In this document: piece by piece, positions 7,225 through 17,200 of the stretch | How the letters are laid out: each line of letters begins with the position of its first letter | Position numbering within the stretch: the stretch's first letter is position 1 | NCBI RefSeq assembly: GCF_018682675.1 | Contig: NZ_JAFMTR010000062.1 | Span: 1 to 52,036, forward strand | From: Sphingopyxis soli | GTDB taxonomy: Bacteria; Pseudomonadota; Alphaproteobacteria; Sphingomonadales; Sphingomonadaceae | DNA length: 52,036 nt | Reading direction: 5' to 3' | Program-made: the position numbers and the translations under genes | Notes under the pieces: model-generated | Databases searched by the model: none | The model's input: the letters and a program-made list of their open reading frames with translations, nothing else | Told to the model about the DNA's origin: nothing

Positions 7225-10200
7225 ATGTCGCGTCTCTTCATCGACCGGCCGATCTTTGCCTGGGTGCTGGCGATCATCGTCATGCTCGGCGGACTCGGCG
7301 CGCTGCGCGCGCTGCCGATCGAGCAATATCCCGACATCGCGCCCGCGCAGGTCAACATCCGCGCGACCTACCCCGGCGCCTCCGCCGAGGCGATCGAGAA
7401 CAGCGTCACGCAGGTACTCGAGCAGCAGCTGACCGGGATCGACGGCCTGCTCTATTTCAGCTCGCAATCCAGCTCGCGCGGGCAGGCGACCATCACCGCC
7501 ATCTTCGCCAAGGGCACCGATCCCGACATCGCGCAGGTCCAGGTCCAGAACAAGATCGCCTCGGCGATCTCGCGCCTGCCGGCGCAGGTGCAGAGCCAGG
7601 GCATTCGCGTCACCAAAGCCAATTCGGATACGCTGCTGCTCGTCGGCGTCTATGACACCACCGACACGCGCTCGTTTCAGGACGTGTCGGACTTCCTGTC
7701 GTCGAACATCCAGGATCCGCTGTCGCGCGTCGAGGGGGTCGGCGACGTCAACGTCTTCGGCTCGCCGCACGCGATGCGCATCTGGCTCAACCCGCAGCGG
7801 CTCGCCGCGGTGTCGCTGATGCCCGGCGATGTCGTCACCGCGATCACCGCCCAAAATGCCGAAGTCGCGGCGGGCGAGGTCGGCGGCACGCCGGCGCCGC
7901 AAGGCCAGATGCTCAACGCGACGGTCACCGCGCAGTCGCGCCTCCAGACCGCCGAGCAGTTCGAAAATATCGTGCTGAAGACGCTCCCCGACGGGTCGAG
8001 CGTGCGGATCAAGGACGTCGCGCGGGTCGAGATCGGCGCCGAAAGCTATGCGACGATCGTCCGTATCAACGGCCATCCGGGCGCGGGCATGGCGATCTCG
8101 CTCTCGCCCGGCTCCGACGCGCTCGAAACCGCCGACCGCGTCAAGGCGCGCATGGAGGAACTCTCGGCCGATTTCCCCGACGGGCTCACCTACAGCTACG
8201 CCAACGACGCGACCGCCTTCATCAAGCTGTCGGTGAGCGAAGTGCAGAAGTCGCTGTTCGAGGCGATCCTGCTCGTCATCGTCGTGATGTTCGTCTTTCT
8301 GCAAAGCTGGCGTGCGGTGCTGATCCCGGCGATCGCGGTGCCCGTCGTGCTGCTCGGCACCTTCGGCGTCTTTTACATATTGGGTTTCAGCATCAACACG
8401 ATGACGCTGTTCGGGCTGACCCTCGCGATCGGCCTGCTCGTCGACGATGCGATCGTCGTCGTCGAGAATGTCGAGCGCCTGATGGAAGAGAATCCCGGCA
8501 TGTCGGCGCGCGAGGCGACGATCCAGTCGATGAAGGAGCTGCAGGTCGCGCTGATCGCCATCGCGCTCGTGCTGTCGGCGGTGTTCCTGCCGATGGCCTT
8601 CTTCGGCGGCTCGACCGGGGTCATCTATCGCCAATTCTCGGTCACGATCGTCTCGGCGATGGCGCTGTCGGTGCTCGTCGCACTGATCCTGAGCCCGGCG
8701 CTGACCTCGACCCTGCTCAAGCCGAAGACGCACGGCGACGCGCCCGACAAGCCGGATCGCTTCCCGCGCGCCCACGCCGCGATGAAACGCGCACAGGACG
8801 GATTCAACAGCTGGTTCGACCGCTCCGTTAACGCCTATGTCGGGAGCGTCACCAAGGTCGTCGACCGCAAATGGCTGTTCCTCGGCATCTATGCGCTGAT
8901 CCTCGTCCTGCTTGCGGTAATGTTCCTGCGGCTGCCGAGCGGCTTCCTGCCGAACGAGGATCAGGGCCGCGTCCAGATCCAGTTCCGCCTGCCTGCGGGC
9001 GCGACGCAGGAGCGCACGCTGCAGGTGCGCGACCAGATCGAGAAATATCTGCTCACCGAGGAAAAGGCGAATGTCGGCGCGCTCTTCCTCGTCGCGGGCG
9101 GCGGGGGCGGCGGCGCGGTCGGCCAGAATACCGGGCAGGGCTTCATCAACCTGATCGACTGGGACAGCCGACCGGGCAAGGAAAACACCGCCGACGCGAT
9201 CGCCGAGCGGACGCGCAAGGCGTTGTCGGGGATTCGCGACGCGCAGGTGTTTGCGCTCGTTCCGGGCGCGGTGCGCGGGCTCGGCGATGCGTCGGGCTTC
9301 ACGATGGAGTTCCAGAACCGCAGCGGGATGAGCCGCGACGAATTCGTCGCCGCGCGGGAGAAATTGCTCGCCGCCGCCAACGCCAACCCGAAGCTGACGT
9401 CGGTGCGCCTCTCCGACCTTCCCGACGTTGCGACGCTCAAGATCGACATCGATTCGCAGCGGCTGACGGCGTACGGCCTCACCAACAGCGATGTAAACAA
9501 CACGCTCGCGACCGCGTGGGGCGGCCGCTATGTCAACGACTTCATCGACCAGGGCCGCGTCAAGCGCGTCTATGTGCAGGGCGACGCGCAATATCGCGCC
9601 AAGCCCGAGGATCTCGGCCAATGGTATGTCCGCTCGTCGGACGGCGAGATGTCGCCCTTCTCGGCCTTCTCGAAAATCGGCTGGTCGACGACGCCGAGCA
9701 GCACCTCGCGCTTCCAGGGCGTGCCCGCCTTCGAAATCTCGGGCCAGCCGGCCCCCGGCACGAGCTCGGGCGAAGCGATGGACGAGATGGAGCGGATGGC
9801 CGCCGAAATCCCCGGCACCAGCGTCGCGTGGGCGGGTTCCTCCTATCAGGAACGGCTGTCGTCGGGGCAGGCGCCCCTGCTCTATGCGCTGTCGCTGCTC
9901 GTCGTCTTCCTGTGCCTCGCGGCGCTCTATGAAAGCTGGTCGATCCCGCTCGCGGTGTTGCTGGTCATTCCGCTGGGGCTCGTCGGCTCGGTGTTCGCGG
10001 TGACGCTGCGCGGGCTCGAGAATGACGTTTATCTGCAAATCGGTCTGCTCACGACGATGGGGCTCGCGGCGAAGAATGCGATCCTGATGATCGAGTTCGC
10101 CGAGCAGGAAGAGAAAAAGGGCAAACGCGTGATCGAGGCCGCGGTCGAGGCGGCGCGCATCCGTCTCCGCCCGATCCTGATGACGAGCTTTGCCTTCATC

Positions 10201-10419
10201 TTCGGCGTGCTGCCGCTCGCGATCGCGACCGGCGGCGGCGCGAACAGCCGCGTCGCGATCGGCACCGCGGTGATCGGCGGCATGCTGACCGCCGCGCTGC
10301 TCGCGATCTTCTTCATCCCGCTCTTCTTCGTCCTGGTCCGCCGCGGCGTGCGCGACGGGCTCGCGGCGGTCCGGCGCCGGATCGAGAAGCGCAGAACCCG
10401 ACGGGAGGCGGCGACATGA
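7225..10419 (+). CDS. RND multidrug efflux pump, AcrB/MexB-like (HAE1)
   Basis: Proton-driven inner-membrane transporter of 1064 residues, close to AcrB length, with 12 predicted membrane segments and two large periplasmic loops. The proton-relay pair Asp407-Asp408 in GLLVDDAIVVVENVER falls at the same numbers as in AcrB, and the C-terminal half has the relay Lys in GLAAKNAILMIEF. The N-terminus, SRLFIDRPIFAWVLAI, is typical of the family. A Gly-rich loop lies near residue 627. The stop overlaps the next gene start as ATGA. Substrate range cannot be read from sequence. Confidence 0.94.
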   Translation: MSRLFIDRPIFAWVLAIIVMLGGLGALRALPIEQYPDIAPAQVNIRATYPGASAEAIENSVTQVLEQQLTGIDGLLYFSSQSSSRGQATITAIFAKGTDPDIAQVQVQNKIASAISRLPAQVQSQGIRVTKANSDTLLLVGVYDTTDTRSFQDVSDFLSSNIQDPLSRVEGVGDVNVFGSPHAMRIWLNPQRLAAVSLMPGDVVTAITAQNAEVAAGEVGGTPAPQGQMLNATVTAQSRLQTAEQFENIVLKTLPDGSSVRIKDVARVEIGAESYATIVRINGHPGAGMAISLSPGSDALETADRVKARMEELSADFPDGLTYSYANDATAFIKLSVSEVQKSLFEAILLVIVVMFVFLQSWRAVLIPAIAVPVVLLGTFGVFYILGFSINTMTLFGLTLAIGLLVDDAIVVVENVERLMEENPGMSAREATIQSMKELQVALIAIALVLSAVFLPMAFFGGSTGVIYRQFSVTIVSAMALSVLVALILSPALTSTLLKPKTHGDAPDKPDRFPRAHAAMKRAQDGFNSWFDRSVNAYVGSVTKVVDRKWLFLGIYALILVLLAVMFLRLPSGFLPNEDQGRVQIQFRLPAGATQERTLQVRDQIEKYLLTEEKANVGALFLVAGGGGGGAVGQNTGQGFINLIDWDSRPGKENTADAIAERTRKALSGIRDAQVFALVPGAVRGLGDASGFTMEFQNRSGMSRDEFVAAREKLLAAANANPKLTSVRLSDLPDVATLKIDIDSQRLTAYGLTNSDVNNTLATAWGGRYVNDFIDQGRVKRVYVQGDAQYRAKPEDLGQWYVRSSDGEMSPFSAFSKIGWSTTPSSTSRFQGVPAFEISGQPAPGTSSGEAMDEMERMAAEIPGTSVAWAGSSYQERLSSGQAPLLYALSLLVVFLCLAALYESWSIPLAVLLVIPLGLVGSVFAVTLRGLENDVYLQIGLLTTMGLAAKNAILMIEFAEQEEKKGKRVIEAAVEAARIRLRPILMTSFAFIFGVLPLAIATGGGANSRVAIGTAVIGGMLTAALLAIFFIPLFFVLVRRGVRDGLAAVRRRIEKRRTRREAAT

Positions 10420-11822
10420 AGCCTGCTTCGCTCCTGATCGCCGCGTCCTTGCTGCTCGCGGGCTGTTCGCTCGCACCGAAGACGGTGCTGCCGGCACCGC
10501 CGGTGCCGCAGAGCTGGCCGGTCGGCGACGCCTATCTCCTCCAGAGCGAGGAAGCGTTGCCGCTACTGTCGTACAAGACGGTGTTCACCGACGTGCGATT
10601 GCAGAGCCTCGTCGATCGGGCGCTCGTCAACAACCGTGACCTTCGCGCCGCCTATGCCAATGTCGCCGCCGCGCGGGCGCAGGCACGCGTCAGCCGCGCG
10701 GGGCAGTTCCCCGCGCTCGGGGTCAGCGCGGGGGCGGGCTATTCCGATAATGGCGGTACCGGCGGCGGCGCGGGGGATTTCTCGCTGCGCGGCGGCGTCA
10801 CCGCGTTCGAGCTCGACCTGTTCGGCCGCCTCGCCAACGCCGCCGAATCCGACCGCAACAGCGCGCTCGCGACCGAGGCCGCGTCACGCACCGTGCGCGT
10901 CGCGCTGATCGCCGATCTTGCGAGCGCCTGGGCCACTTACGGCGCCGACCGCGATCTGCTGAAGATCGCCGAGGACACCGCCGCCAATGCGCGCGAGAAT
11001 GTCCGGCTGACGCAGGCACGGCTCGACGGCGGGGTCGCGCCGCGCACCGACCTGCGCCAGGCCGAACAGATTCTCGCCACCGCCGAGGATTCGATCGCGC
11101 AGCAGAAGACCGCGCTGGCGCAGGACGAAAATCTGATCCGGCTGCTCGTCGGCGGCGACATCGACCGCGGTCTTCTCCCCGCGGGCCTCGCCGAGGTGAC
11201 GCCGGGCGTCGTCTCGCTCCCCGCCGGGGTCAATTCGCAGATATTGCTCCGCCGCCCCGATGTGATCGAGGCCGAATATCGCCTGCGCGCCGCCAATGCC
11301 GACATCGGCGTCGCGCGCGCGCGGCTGTTTCCGACGATTTCGCTCACCGGGCTGCTCGGTTTCGCGAGCGACGCGCTCGGCAGTCTCTTCGACGGCGGCT
11401 CGTTCAACTGGTCGGTCGGCGGCGACGCCACCGCGACGATCTTCGACTTCGGCGGCCGCCGCGCAGGGGTCGACGTCACCAAGGCGCAGCGCGATGCCGC
11501 GCTCGCAAGCTATGAGGGCGCGATCCAGACCGCGTTCCGCGAGGTCGCCGATGCCCTCGCGGTGCAGGGCACGATCGCCGAGCGCGTCCGCGCTGCGGCG
11601 GCGAACACCTCTGCCGCCGCCGACACCGCAATGCTGACTGACGCGCGCTACAAGGGCGGCGTCGACAGCTTCCTCGCCAGCCTCGACGCGCAGCGCAGCC
11701 TTTATGCGGCGCGGCGGAGCGAGATCGGGATGCAGCTGCTGCTCGTCAGCACGCGAATCGCGCTGTTCCGCGCATTGGGCGGCGACAGCAGCGCGGGTTC
11801 TGATGCGCAAAGATCGCGTTAG
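10416..11822 (+). CDS. RND outer-membrane channel lipoprotein (OprM/NodT-like)
   Basis: 468-residue TolC-family outer-membrane factor with a lipobox LAGC at about 14-17. It contains two copies of the outer-membrane efflux domain, including the family segments LVDRALVNNRDLRAA in the first half and RRPDVIEAEYRLRAANADIG in the second. It would form the trimeric exit duct for the pump encoded upstream, to which it is coupled by a 4-base overlap. The stop is followed 4 bases later by an inverted-repeat element that may also end the transcript. Confidence 0.92.
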   Translation: MKPASLLIAASLLLAGCSLAPKTVLPAPPVPQSWPVGDAYLLQSEEALPLLSYKTVFTDVRLQSLVDRALVNNRDLRAAYANVAAARAQARVSRAGQFPALGVSAGAGYSDNGGTGGGAGDFSLRGGVTAFELDLFGRLANAAESDRNSALATEAASRTVRVALIADLASAWATYGADRDLLKIAEDTAANARENVRLTQARLDGGVAPRTDLRQAEQILATAEDSIAQQKTALAQDENLIRLLVGGDIDRGLLPAGLAEVTPGVVSLPAGVNSQILLRRPDVIEAEYRLRAANADIGVARARLFPTISLTGLLGFASDALGSLFDGGSFNWSVGGDATATIFDFGGRRAGVDVTKAQRDAALASYEGAIQTAFREVADALAVQGTIAERVRAAAANTSAAADTAMLTDARYKGGVDSFLASLDAQRSLYAARRSEIGMQLLLVSTRIALFRALGGDSSAGSDAQRSR

Positions 11823-11826
11823 AATA

Positions 11827-11960
11827 TTTCACGCGAAGACGCGAAGGCACTGGTTCGGGCCGACAGACCCCTTTCTTCGGCAAGGGAGGCAGCCGGCCGC
11901 GTCGCCCAGAGAGAAGGCCGCTGCGCGGCAGGCGCAACCTCTTCGCGTCTTCGCGTGAAA
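11827..11960. repeat. 134-bp element with perfect 20-bp terminal inverted repeats
   Basis: TTTCACGCGAAGACGCGAAG at 11827-11846 is repeated in exact reverse complement at 11941-11960. The arms themselves hold a short tandem CGCGAAGA. The 94-bp centre has no open reading frame of note. It lies 4 bases after the efflux operon and about 70 bases before the SOS box of imuA. It resembles a miniature inverted-repeat or REP-type element; it could double as a terminator. Confidence 0.8.
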
Positions 11961-11983
11961 CAAATTCGTACAGCACCGATGTC

Positions 11984-12012
11984 TTGACAGATGCCCTCGC
12001 TCACGCGCTAAT
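11984..12012 (+). promoter_or_regulatory. Putative -35/-10 promoter of the imuA operon
   Basis: TTGACA at 11984-11989 is followed by a 17-base spacer and GCTAAT at 12007-12012. The LexA box begins two bases later, so repressor would cover the transcription start. Confidence 0.55.
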
Positions 12013-12013
12013 G

Positions 12014-12028
12014 GAACATATCAGGAAC
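12014..12028. promoter_or_regulatory. LexA (SOS) box GAAC-N7-GAAC
   Basis: GAAC at 12014-12017 and GAAC at 12025-12028 are 7 bases apart. This is the reverse complement of the direct-repeat SOS box GTTC-N7-GTTC used by alphaproteobacterial LexA. It ends two bases before the imuA ATG, overlapping the transcription start and the ribosome site. Confidence 0.85.
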
Positions 12029-12030
12029 AA

Positions 12031-12834
12031 ATGATGCGCGAGTCGTCTTACCCTCTCGCCGGGCTGCGCCAACGCATCGCCCGGATCGCCGCCAGTGGCG
12101 GCACGGAAAGCCGCCCGGCCGAGGGTTGGCTGGCGAGCGGCCACGCCGATTTCGACGCCGCGCTCGGCGGCGGGCTCGCGGTCGGGCGCACGCATGAATT
12201 TTTCGCCGCCGACGCCCTCGACGGCACGAGCGCCGCGGCTTTCGCTGCGCTGCTCGCGCTCCGCACCCCCGGCACGGCGCCGCTGATCTGGCTGCGCACC
12301 GCCGATGCGGCGAGCCGAACCGGACACATCTATGCTCCGGGAATCGCCGAGCTCGGCGGCGACCCCGACCGGTTGCTGCTTGTCGAGACTCCCGACCCCA
12401 AAATGCTGCTCGCTTGCGCGAACGATGCGATCCGATGCGCAGGGTCGGCGGCGGTGATCGTCGAAAGCTGGGGGAAATTCCCCTTGCTCGATCTCACCGC
12501 CGGGCGCCGCCTTGCACTCGGCGCCCGCGATGCCGGGACGACGCTCCTGATGCTGCGCCTCAATGCCGTGCCGACACCGAGCGTCGCCGAGACCCGCTGG
12601 AGCATCGCCGCGGCGGCCTCGCGCGAACTCGAAGCCAATGCGCCCGGCGCGCCCGCCTTCGACCTCGAACTGCTGCGCTGGCGCGCGGGCCCTGCGGGTG
12701 GCCGCTGGCGACTGGACTGGAACCATGACGACAAAAGCTTTGGCCACGCCTTCGGGGAGCCGGCGCTATCTGGCGCTGTTCTTCCCGTACCTGCCCGCCG
12801 AACGGCTCTGTCGCACGGCGCAGCAGCCGCCTGA
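12031..12834 (+). CDS. imuA: ImuA, RecA-like mutasome protein
   Basis: First gene of the imuA-imuB-dnaE2 damage-induced mutagenesis operon. The 267-residue protein resembles a degenerate RecA/SulA-type core (HADFDAALGGGL at about 40-51, and VIVESWGKFPLLDL in the middle) without a clear Walker A motif. In other bacteria ImuA helps the error-prone polymerase DnaE2 together with ImuB. Either ATG 12031 or 12034 may be used; the LexA box lies directly upstream. The 3' end overlaps imuB by 110 bases in another frame, so translation of the two is linked. Confidence 0.88.
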   Translation: MMRESSYPLAGLRQRIARIAASGGTESRPAEGWLASGHADFDAALGGGLAVGRTHEFFAADALDGTSAAAFAALLALRTPGTAPLIWLRTADAASRTGHIYAPGIAELGGDPDRLLLVETPDPKMLLACANDAIRCAGSAAVIVESWGKFPLLDLTAGRRLALGARDAGTTLLMLRLNAVPTPSVAETRWSIAAAASRELEANAPGAPAFDLELLRWRAGPAGGRWRLDWNHDDKSFGHAFGEPALSGAVLPVPARRTALSHGAAAA

Positions 12835-14275
12835 CGCCCCGCTGGTCTTCGCCGAAAAGCAGCGCGGCGCGCTGCGCATCGCGAGCGTGGACGCGCAAGC
12901 GCAGGCGGCCGGGCTCCGCGTCGGCATGCCGCTTGCCGACGCGCGCGCGCAGGTCCCGAGGCTGATCATCGTCCAGCATGATCCGGTCGCCGATCATGCG
13001 TGGCTCGACCGGCTGGCCCTCGGCTGCAACCGCTACACGCCGCTCGTCGCGCTCGACGTCCCCGACGGGCTGATCCTCGACATCGCCGGGGCCGAGCATC
13101 TGGCAGGCGATGAGGCGGGTCTGGTCGCCGACGCCGAAATGCGCCTGTCGCGGCTCGGCATGAGCGTGCGGCACGCATTCGGTCCGACCGCCGACGCGGC
13201 GCGTGCACTCGCGCGCTACCAGACGCGGCCTGCGCCCGATGAAGCCAGTGCGATCCGCCGGCTTTCCGTTGCCGCGCTCGAACTCGGGGCGGAGGCGACG
13301 ACCGCGCTCGTCCGCGCCGGACTCAAGACGATCGGCGACCTCGCGAGCCGCCCGATGGCGAATATCGCCGCGCGCTTCGGCGCCGGCGCCGCGGTGGCGC
13401 TCCGCCGCATCTTGGGCGACGCGCCGAGCCCGCTCGACCCGCGCATCGCGCCGCCGCCGGTCGCGGTCGAGCGCCGCTTCGCCGAGCCGCTCGGCAGCAC
13501 CGCGCATGCGACCAGGGTGCTGGCCGAACTTGCCGATGAAGCGATCGCGGATTTGCTCGAACGCGGCAAGGGCGGGCGCCATTTCCGCGCGACCTTCTTT
13601 CGCAGCGACGGGCTGGCGCGCAGCATCGAAGTCGAGACCGGCCATGCGACCCGCGACACGCGCCTTGTCATGCGGCTGTTCGCCGAGCGGATGGACGGAC
13701 TCGCCGACCCGCTCGACCCCGGCTTCGGCTTCGACATGATCCGTCTTTCCGTCCCGCGCCTCGACCCGCTGGGCGCAACACAGCTGAAGCTGGAAGGCGG
13801 CGAAGTGCGGGCGGCGGCGATGGACGAGCTCGTCGACCGGATGACGACGCGGCTCGGGCGGCGACGTGTCAAAAAATTGATAGCCGAGGACACGCATATT
13901 CCCGAGCAGGCGCAGCTCGCGCTCCCCGCGATCGACGCGCCGGCGCCGCTGCCCTGGCAGATGCCGGAGCCCGGCGAGCCGCCTACACGCCCGTTCCACC
14001 TGTTCGACCCGCCGCAGCCGATCGAGGTGATCGCCGAGGTTCCCGACGGCCCGCCGCACCAGTTCCGCTGGCGCCGCGCGACGCACGCCGTGCGCCGCTA
14101 CGAGGGGCCCGAACGCATCGCCGCCGAATGGTGGCGCCGCCGCGACAATGGCGGGCTGACCCGCGATTATTACCGCGTCGAGGACGTCCACGGCCGCCGC
14201 TACTGGCTCTTCCGCCACGGGCTTTACGACGAAAAGCCCGACCCGCGCTGGTACATCCACGGTGTGTTCGCATGA
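12725..14275 (+). CDS. imuB: ImuB, catalytically inactive Y-family polymerase-like protein
   Basis: 516 residues with the Y-family palm/fingers/little-finger layout but without the catalytic acidic motif: the N-terminal position of the usual DxDxFFA reads FFPYLPAERLC. ImuB acts as a hub linking the beta clamp, ImuA and DnaE2 during translesion synthesis. Helix-hairpin-helix-like sequence lies at about 195-240, and a RPFHLFD stretch near residue 425 could be a clamp-contact motif (inference). The C-terminal RYWLFRHGLYD region is typical of the family. The ATG at 12725 is the first start giving the family N-terminus. It overlaps imuA by 110 bases and dnaE2 by 4. Confidence 0.9.
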   Translation: MTTKALATPSGSRRYLALFFPYLPAERLCRTAQQPPDAPLVFAEKQRGALRIASVDAQAQAAGLRVGMPLADARAQVPRLIIVQHDPVADHAWLDRLALGCNRYTPLVALDVPDGLILDIAGAEHLAGDEAGLVADAEMRLSRLGMSVRHAFGPTADAARALARYQTRPAPDEASAIRRLSVAALELGAEATTALVRAGLKTIGDLASRPMANIAARFGAGAAVALRRILGDAPSPLDPRIAPPPVAVERRFAEPLGSTAHATRVLAELADEAIADLLERGKGGRHFRATFFRSDGLARSIEVETGHATRDTRLVMRLFAERMDGLADPLDPGFGFDMIRLSVPRLDPLGATQLKLEGGEVRAAAMDELVDRMTTRLGRRRVKKLIAEDTHIPEQAQLALPAIDAPAPLPWQMPEPGEPPTRPFHLFDPPQPIEVIAEVPDGPPHQFRWRRATHAVRRYEGPERIAAEWWRRRDNGGLTRDYYRVEDVHGRRYWLFRHGLYDEKPDPRWYIHGVFA

Positions 14276-17200
14276 ACCCCGAACCACCGACCGAACCCGG
14301 TTTCGCCGAACTGGTCGCCGCGACCAACTACAGCTTCCTGCGCGGGGCGTCGCATCCGGCCGAGATGGTGGCCGAGGCGATCGCGCTCGGCATGGCCGGC
14401 ATCGGCATCGCCGACCGGAACAGTGTCGCGGGGGTGGTGCGGGCATGGGCTTTTCTGAAAGAGTTGCAGGTCAAAAATCCCAAGGCAGCAGAAGGCTTCC
14501 GGCTGGTGGTCGGTGCAAGGCTCGTCTTTGCGGACGGCACGCCCGACATCGTCGTCTATCCGGTCAGCCGCCATGGCTGGGGCCGACTGACCCGCCTTCT
14601 GTCGATCGGCAATCTGCGCACCCAGAAGGGCGGCTGCATTCTCGAACTGGGCGACCTGCTCGACCATTGCGAGGATCTGCTGCTGATCGCGATGGAGGGC
14701 GATGAGGAATTGCTTCGCACCCTCAAACGCAAACGGCCGAAATCGGTCTGGCTGGCCGCCACGATGCCGCTGTCGGGTGCCGACACTCGGCGCCTGGCCC
14801 AACTCCAACGCGTATCGGCAGCGACAAATATCCCGCTGCTCGCCACCAACGACGCGCTTTATGCAACTGCCGCCCAACGCCCGCTTCACGACATCGTGAC
14901 CTGTATCCGCGAAGGCGTGACCGTTCAGAAGGCAGGCAAACTGCTGCGCGCCAATGGCGAACGCCATCTGAAGGCGCCTGCCGAAATGAAGCGGCTGTTC
15001 GCAGAGAGCCCGGAGGCGATTGATGCCGGCACCAAGCTGCTCGCCCGTATCAATTTCGACCTCGAAGATTTGCGCTACGAATATCCGCACGAGCCGGTGC
15101 CGCCGGGCTGGAAGCCGTTCAACTATCTCCACCATCTGGTGAAGACAGCGGCGGAGAAACGCTATGGCGCACCGCTGAAGCCCAAAATCCGCAAGATGAT
15201 CGGCCACGAACTCCGCCTGATCCGACGGCGGAACTATGTCTATTATTTTCTGACCGTTTACGATCTCGTCCGCTTCGCACGCGCGCAGGAGCCGCCGATC
15301 CTGTGCCAGGGGCGCGGATCGGCCGCCAACTCGATCGTCTGCTTTCTGCTGGGCGTCACCTCGGTCGATCCGGACGAGCACAAGCTGCTCTTCTCCCGCT
15401 TCGTCTCGGCCGAGCGTGACGAACCTCCCGACATCGACGTCGATTTCGAACATGAGCGGCGCGAGGAGGTCATTCAGTATATTTACGACCGCTACACGCG
15501 CGATCGCGCCGCGATCGCGGCAACCGTCATCCACTATCGCCCGCGCAGCACGATCCGCGAGGTCGGCAAGGCGCTGGGGCTGAGCGAAGATGTCACTGCG
15601 CGGCTTGCCGACACGAGCTGGGGAAGCTGGGGAGACGAGGTGCCGGTCGAACGGCTGGTCGAAGCAGGGCTCAACCCGCACAATGGCGAAATCGAGCGCC
15701 TGCACCGCTTTGTAAGCGAACTGCTGAAAGCACCGCGCCACCTGTCACAGCATGTCGGCGGCTTCGTCCTTACCGAAGGGCGGCTCGATGAGCTGGTCCC
15801 CATCCACAATGCCGCGATGGAAGACCGAACCTTCATCGAATGGGACAAGGACGACATCGACGCATTGGGACTGATGAAGGTCGACGTGCTCGCACTCGGA
15901 ATGCTCACCTGCATCCGCAAATGCTACGACCTGATGCGCGAACATGGGCTGGGCGACCACACGCTGGAGCTCGATATCGATTCCAAGGATCCCGCCGTTT
16001 ACGACATGCTGTGCCGGGGCGACAGCATCGGCGTTTTTCAGGTCGAGAGCCGCGCGCAAATCAATATGCTCCCGCGCCTGCGGCCCCGGAAGCTCTACGA
16101 TCTGGTCGTGCAGGTTGCGATCGTCCGGCCCGGACCGATCGAGGGCGATATGGTGCATCCCTATCTGCGCCGCCGGAACGGGGAGGAGGAGGTCGAATAT
16201 CCCTCGCCGGCGCCGCCGCACGATCCGAACGAGCTTAGGGAAGTGCTGGGTCATACTTATGGCGTGCCACTCTTTCAGGAGCAGGCGATGAATCTGGCGA
16301 TCACCGCCGCCGGCTTCACGCCCGAAGAGGCCAATGGACTGCGCCGCGCGATGGCGACCTTTCGCAATGTCGGCACGATCGACAATTTCCGCGACAAGAT
16401 GGTCGGCGGCATGGTCGCGCGCGGATACAAGCAGGATTTCGCCGAACGCTGCTTCAAGCAGATCGAGGGTTTCGGCAGCTATGGCTTTCCCGAAAGCCAC
16501 GCCCAATCCTTCGCGCGGCTCGTCTATGTCTCGTCATGGATCAAGCACTACCACCCCGCCGTCTTCGCGTGCGGAATTCTCAATTCGCAGCCGATGGGCT
16601 TCTATGCCCCCGCGCAGCTTGTGCGCGACGCGCGCGAGCATGGGGTCGAGGTGCGCGAAGTCGATGTGAATGCGAGCGGTTGGGACAACAGCCTCGAACG
16701 CCGCGACGACGGCTCGCTCGCGTTGCGGCTCGGGTTCCGGCAGGTCGACGGGTTTCGCGAGGAGTGGGCGAAGGCGATCGCCGACGCGCGCGGCACCGTC
16801 CCTTTTGCTTCGATCGAGGAGCTCGCGCGCCGCGCCAACTTGCCTTCACGCGCGCTGCGGCTGATTGCCGCTGCCGACGCCTGCCGGTCGATGGGGCTCG
16901 ACCGGCGGCCGGCGCTGTGGGATGCGCGACGGGTGCGTCAGGGCGTGCTGCCGCTGTTCGGCGCGGCCGAGGCGAACGAGCTGGGGTTCGAGGAAGATGC
17001 GCAGCTCCCGCCGACGCCGATGGTCGAGCATGTTCTGACCGATTACCAGACGACGCGGCTGTCGCTGAAGGGCCATCCGATGGCCTTCCTGCGCGGCGAT
17101 CTCGCACGCGAAGGCATATTGAGTGCCGCCGAGGTCGCGGCCGCGAAGAACGGAGCGATCGTCCGCACCGCAGGCGTCGTGCTGGTCCGCCAGCGGCCCG

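Noticed and set aside
5668..10497. Very long open frame (about 1600 codons) on the minus strand across the RND operon
   Set aside because: It is antisense to three well-recognised efflux genes, its product is Arg/Asp-rich without any domain, and such frames arise in high-GC DNA from the mirror of third-codon GC bias.
12725..12834. The 110-base overlap of imuA and imuB as a sign of a frameshift
   Set aside because: Both proteins have normal length and intact family ends in their own frames, so a true overlap is more likely.
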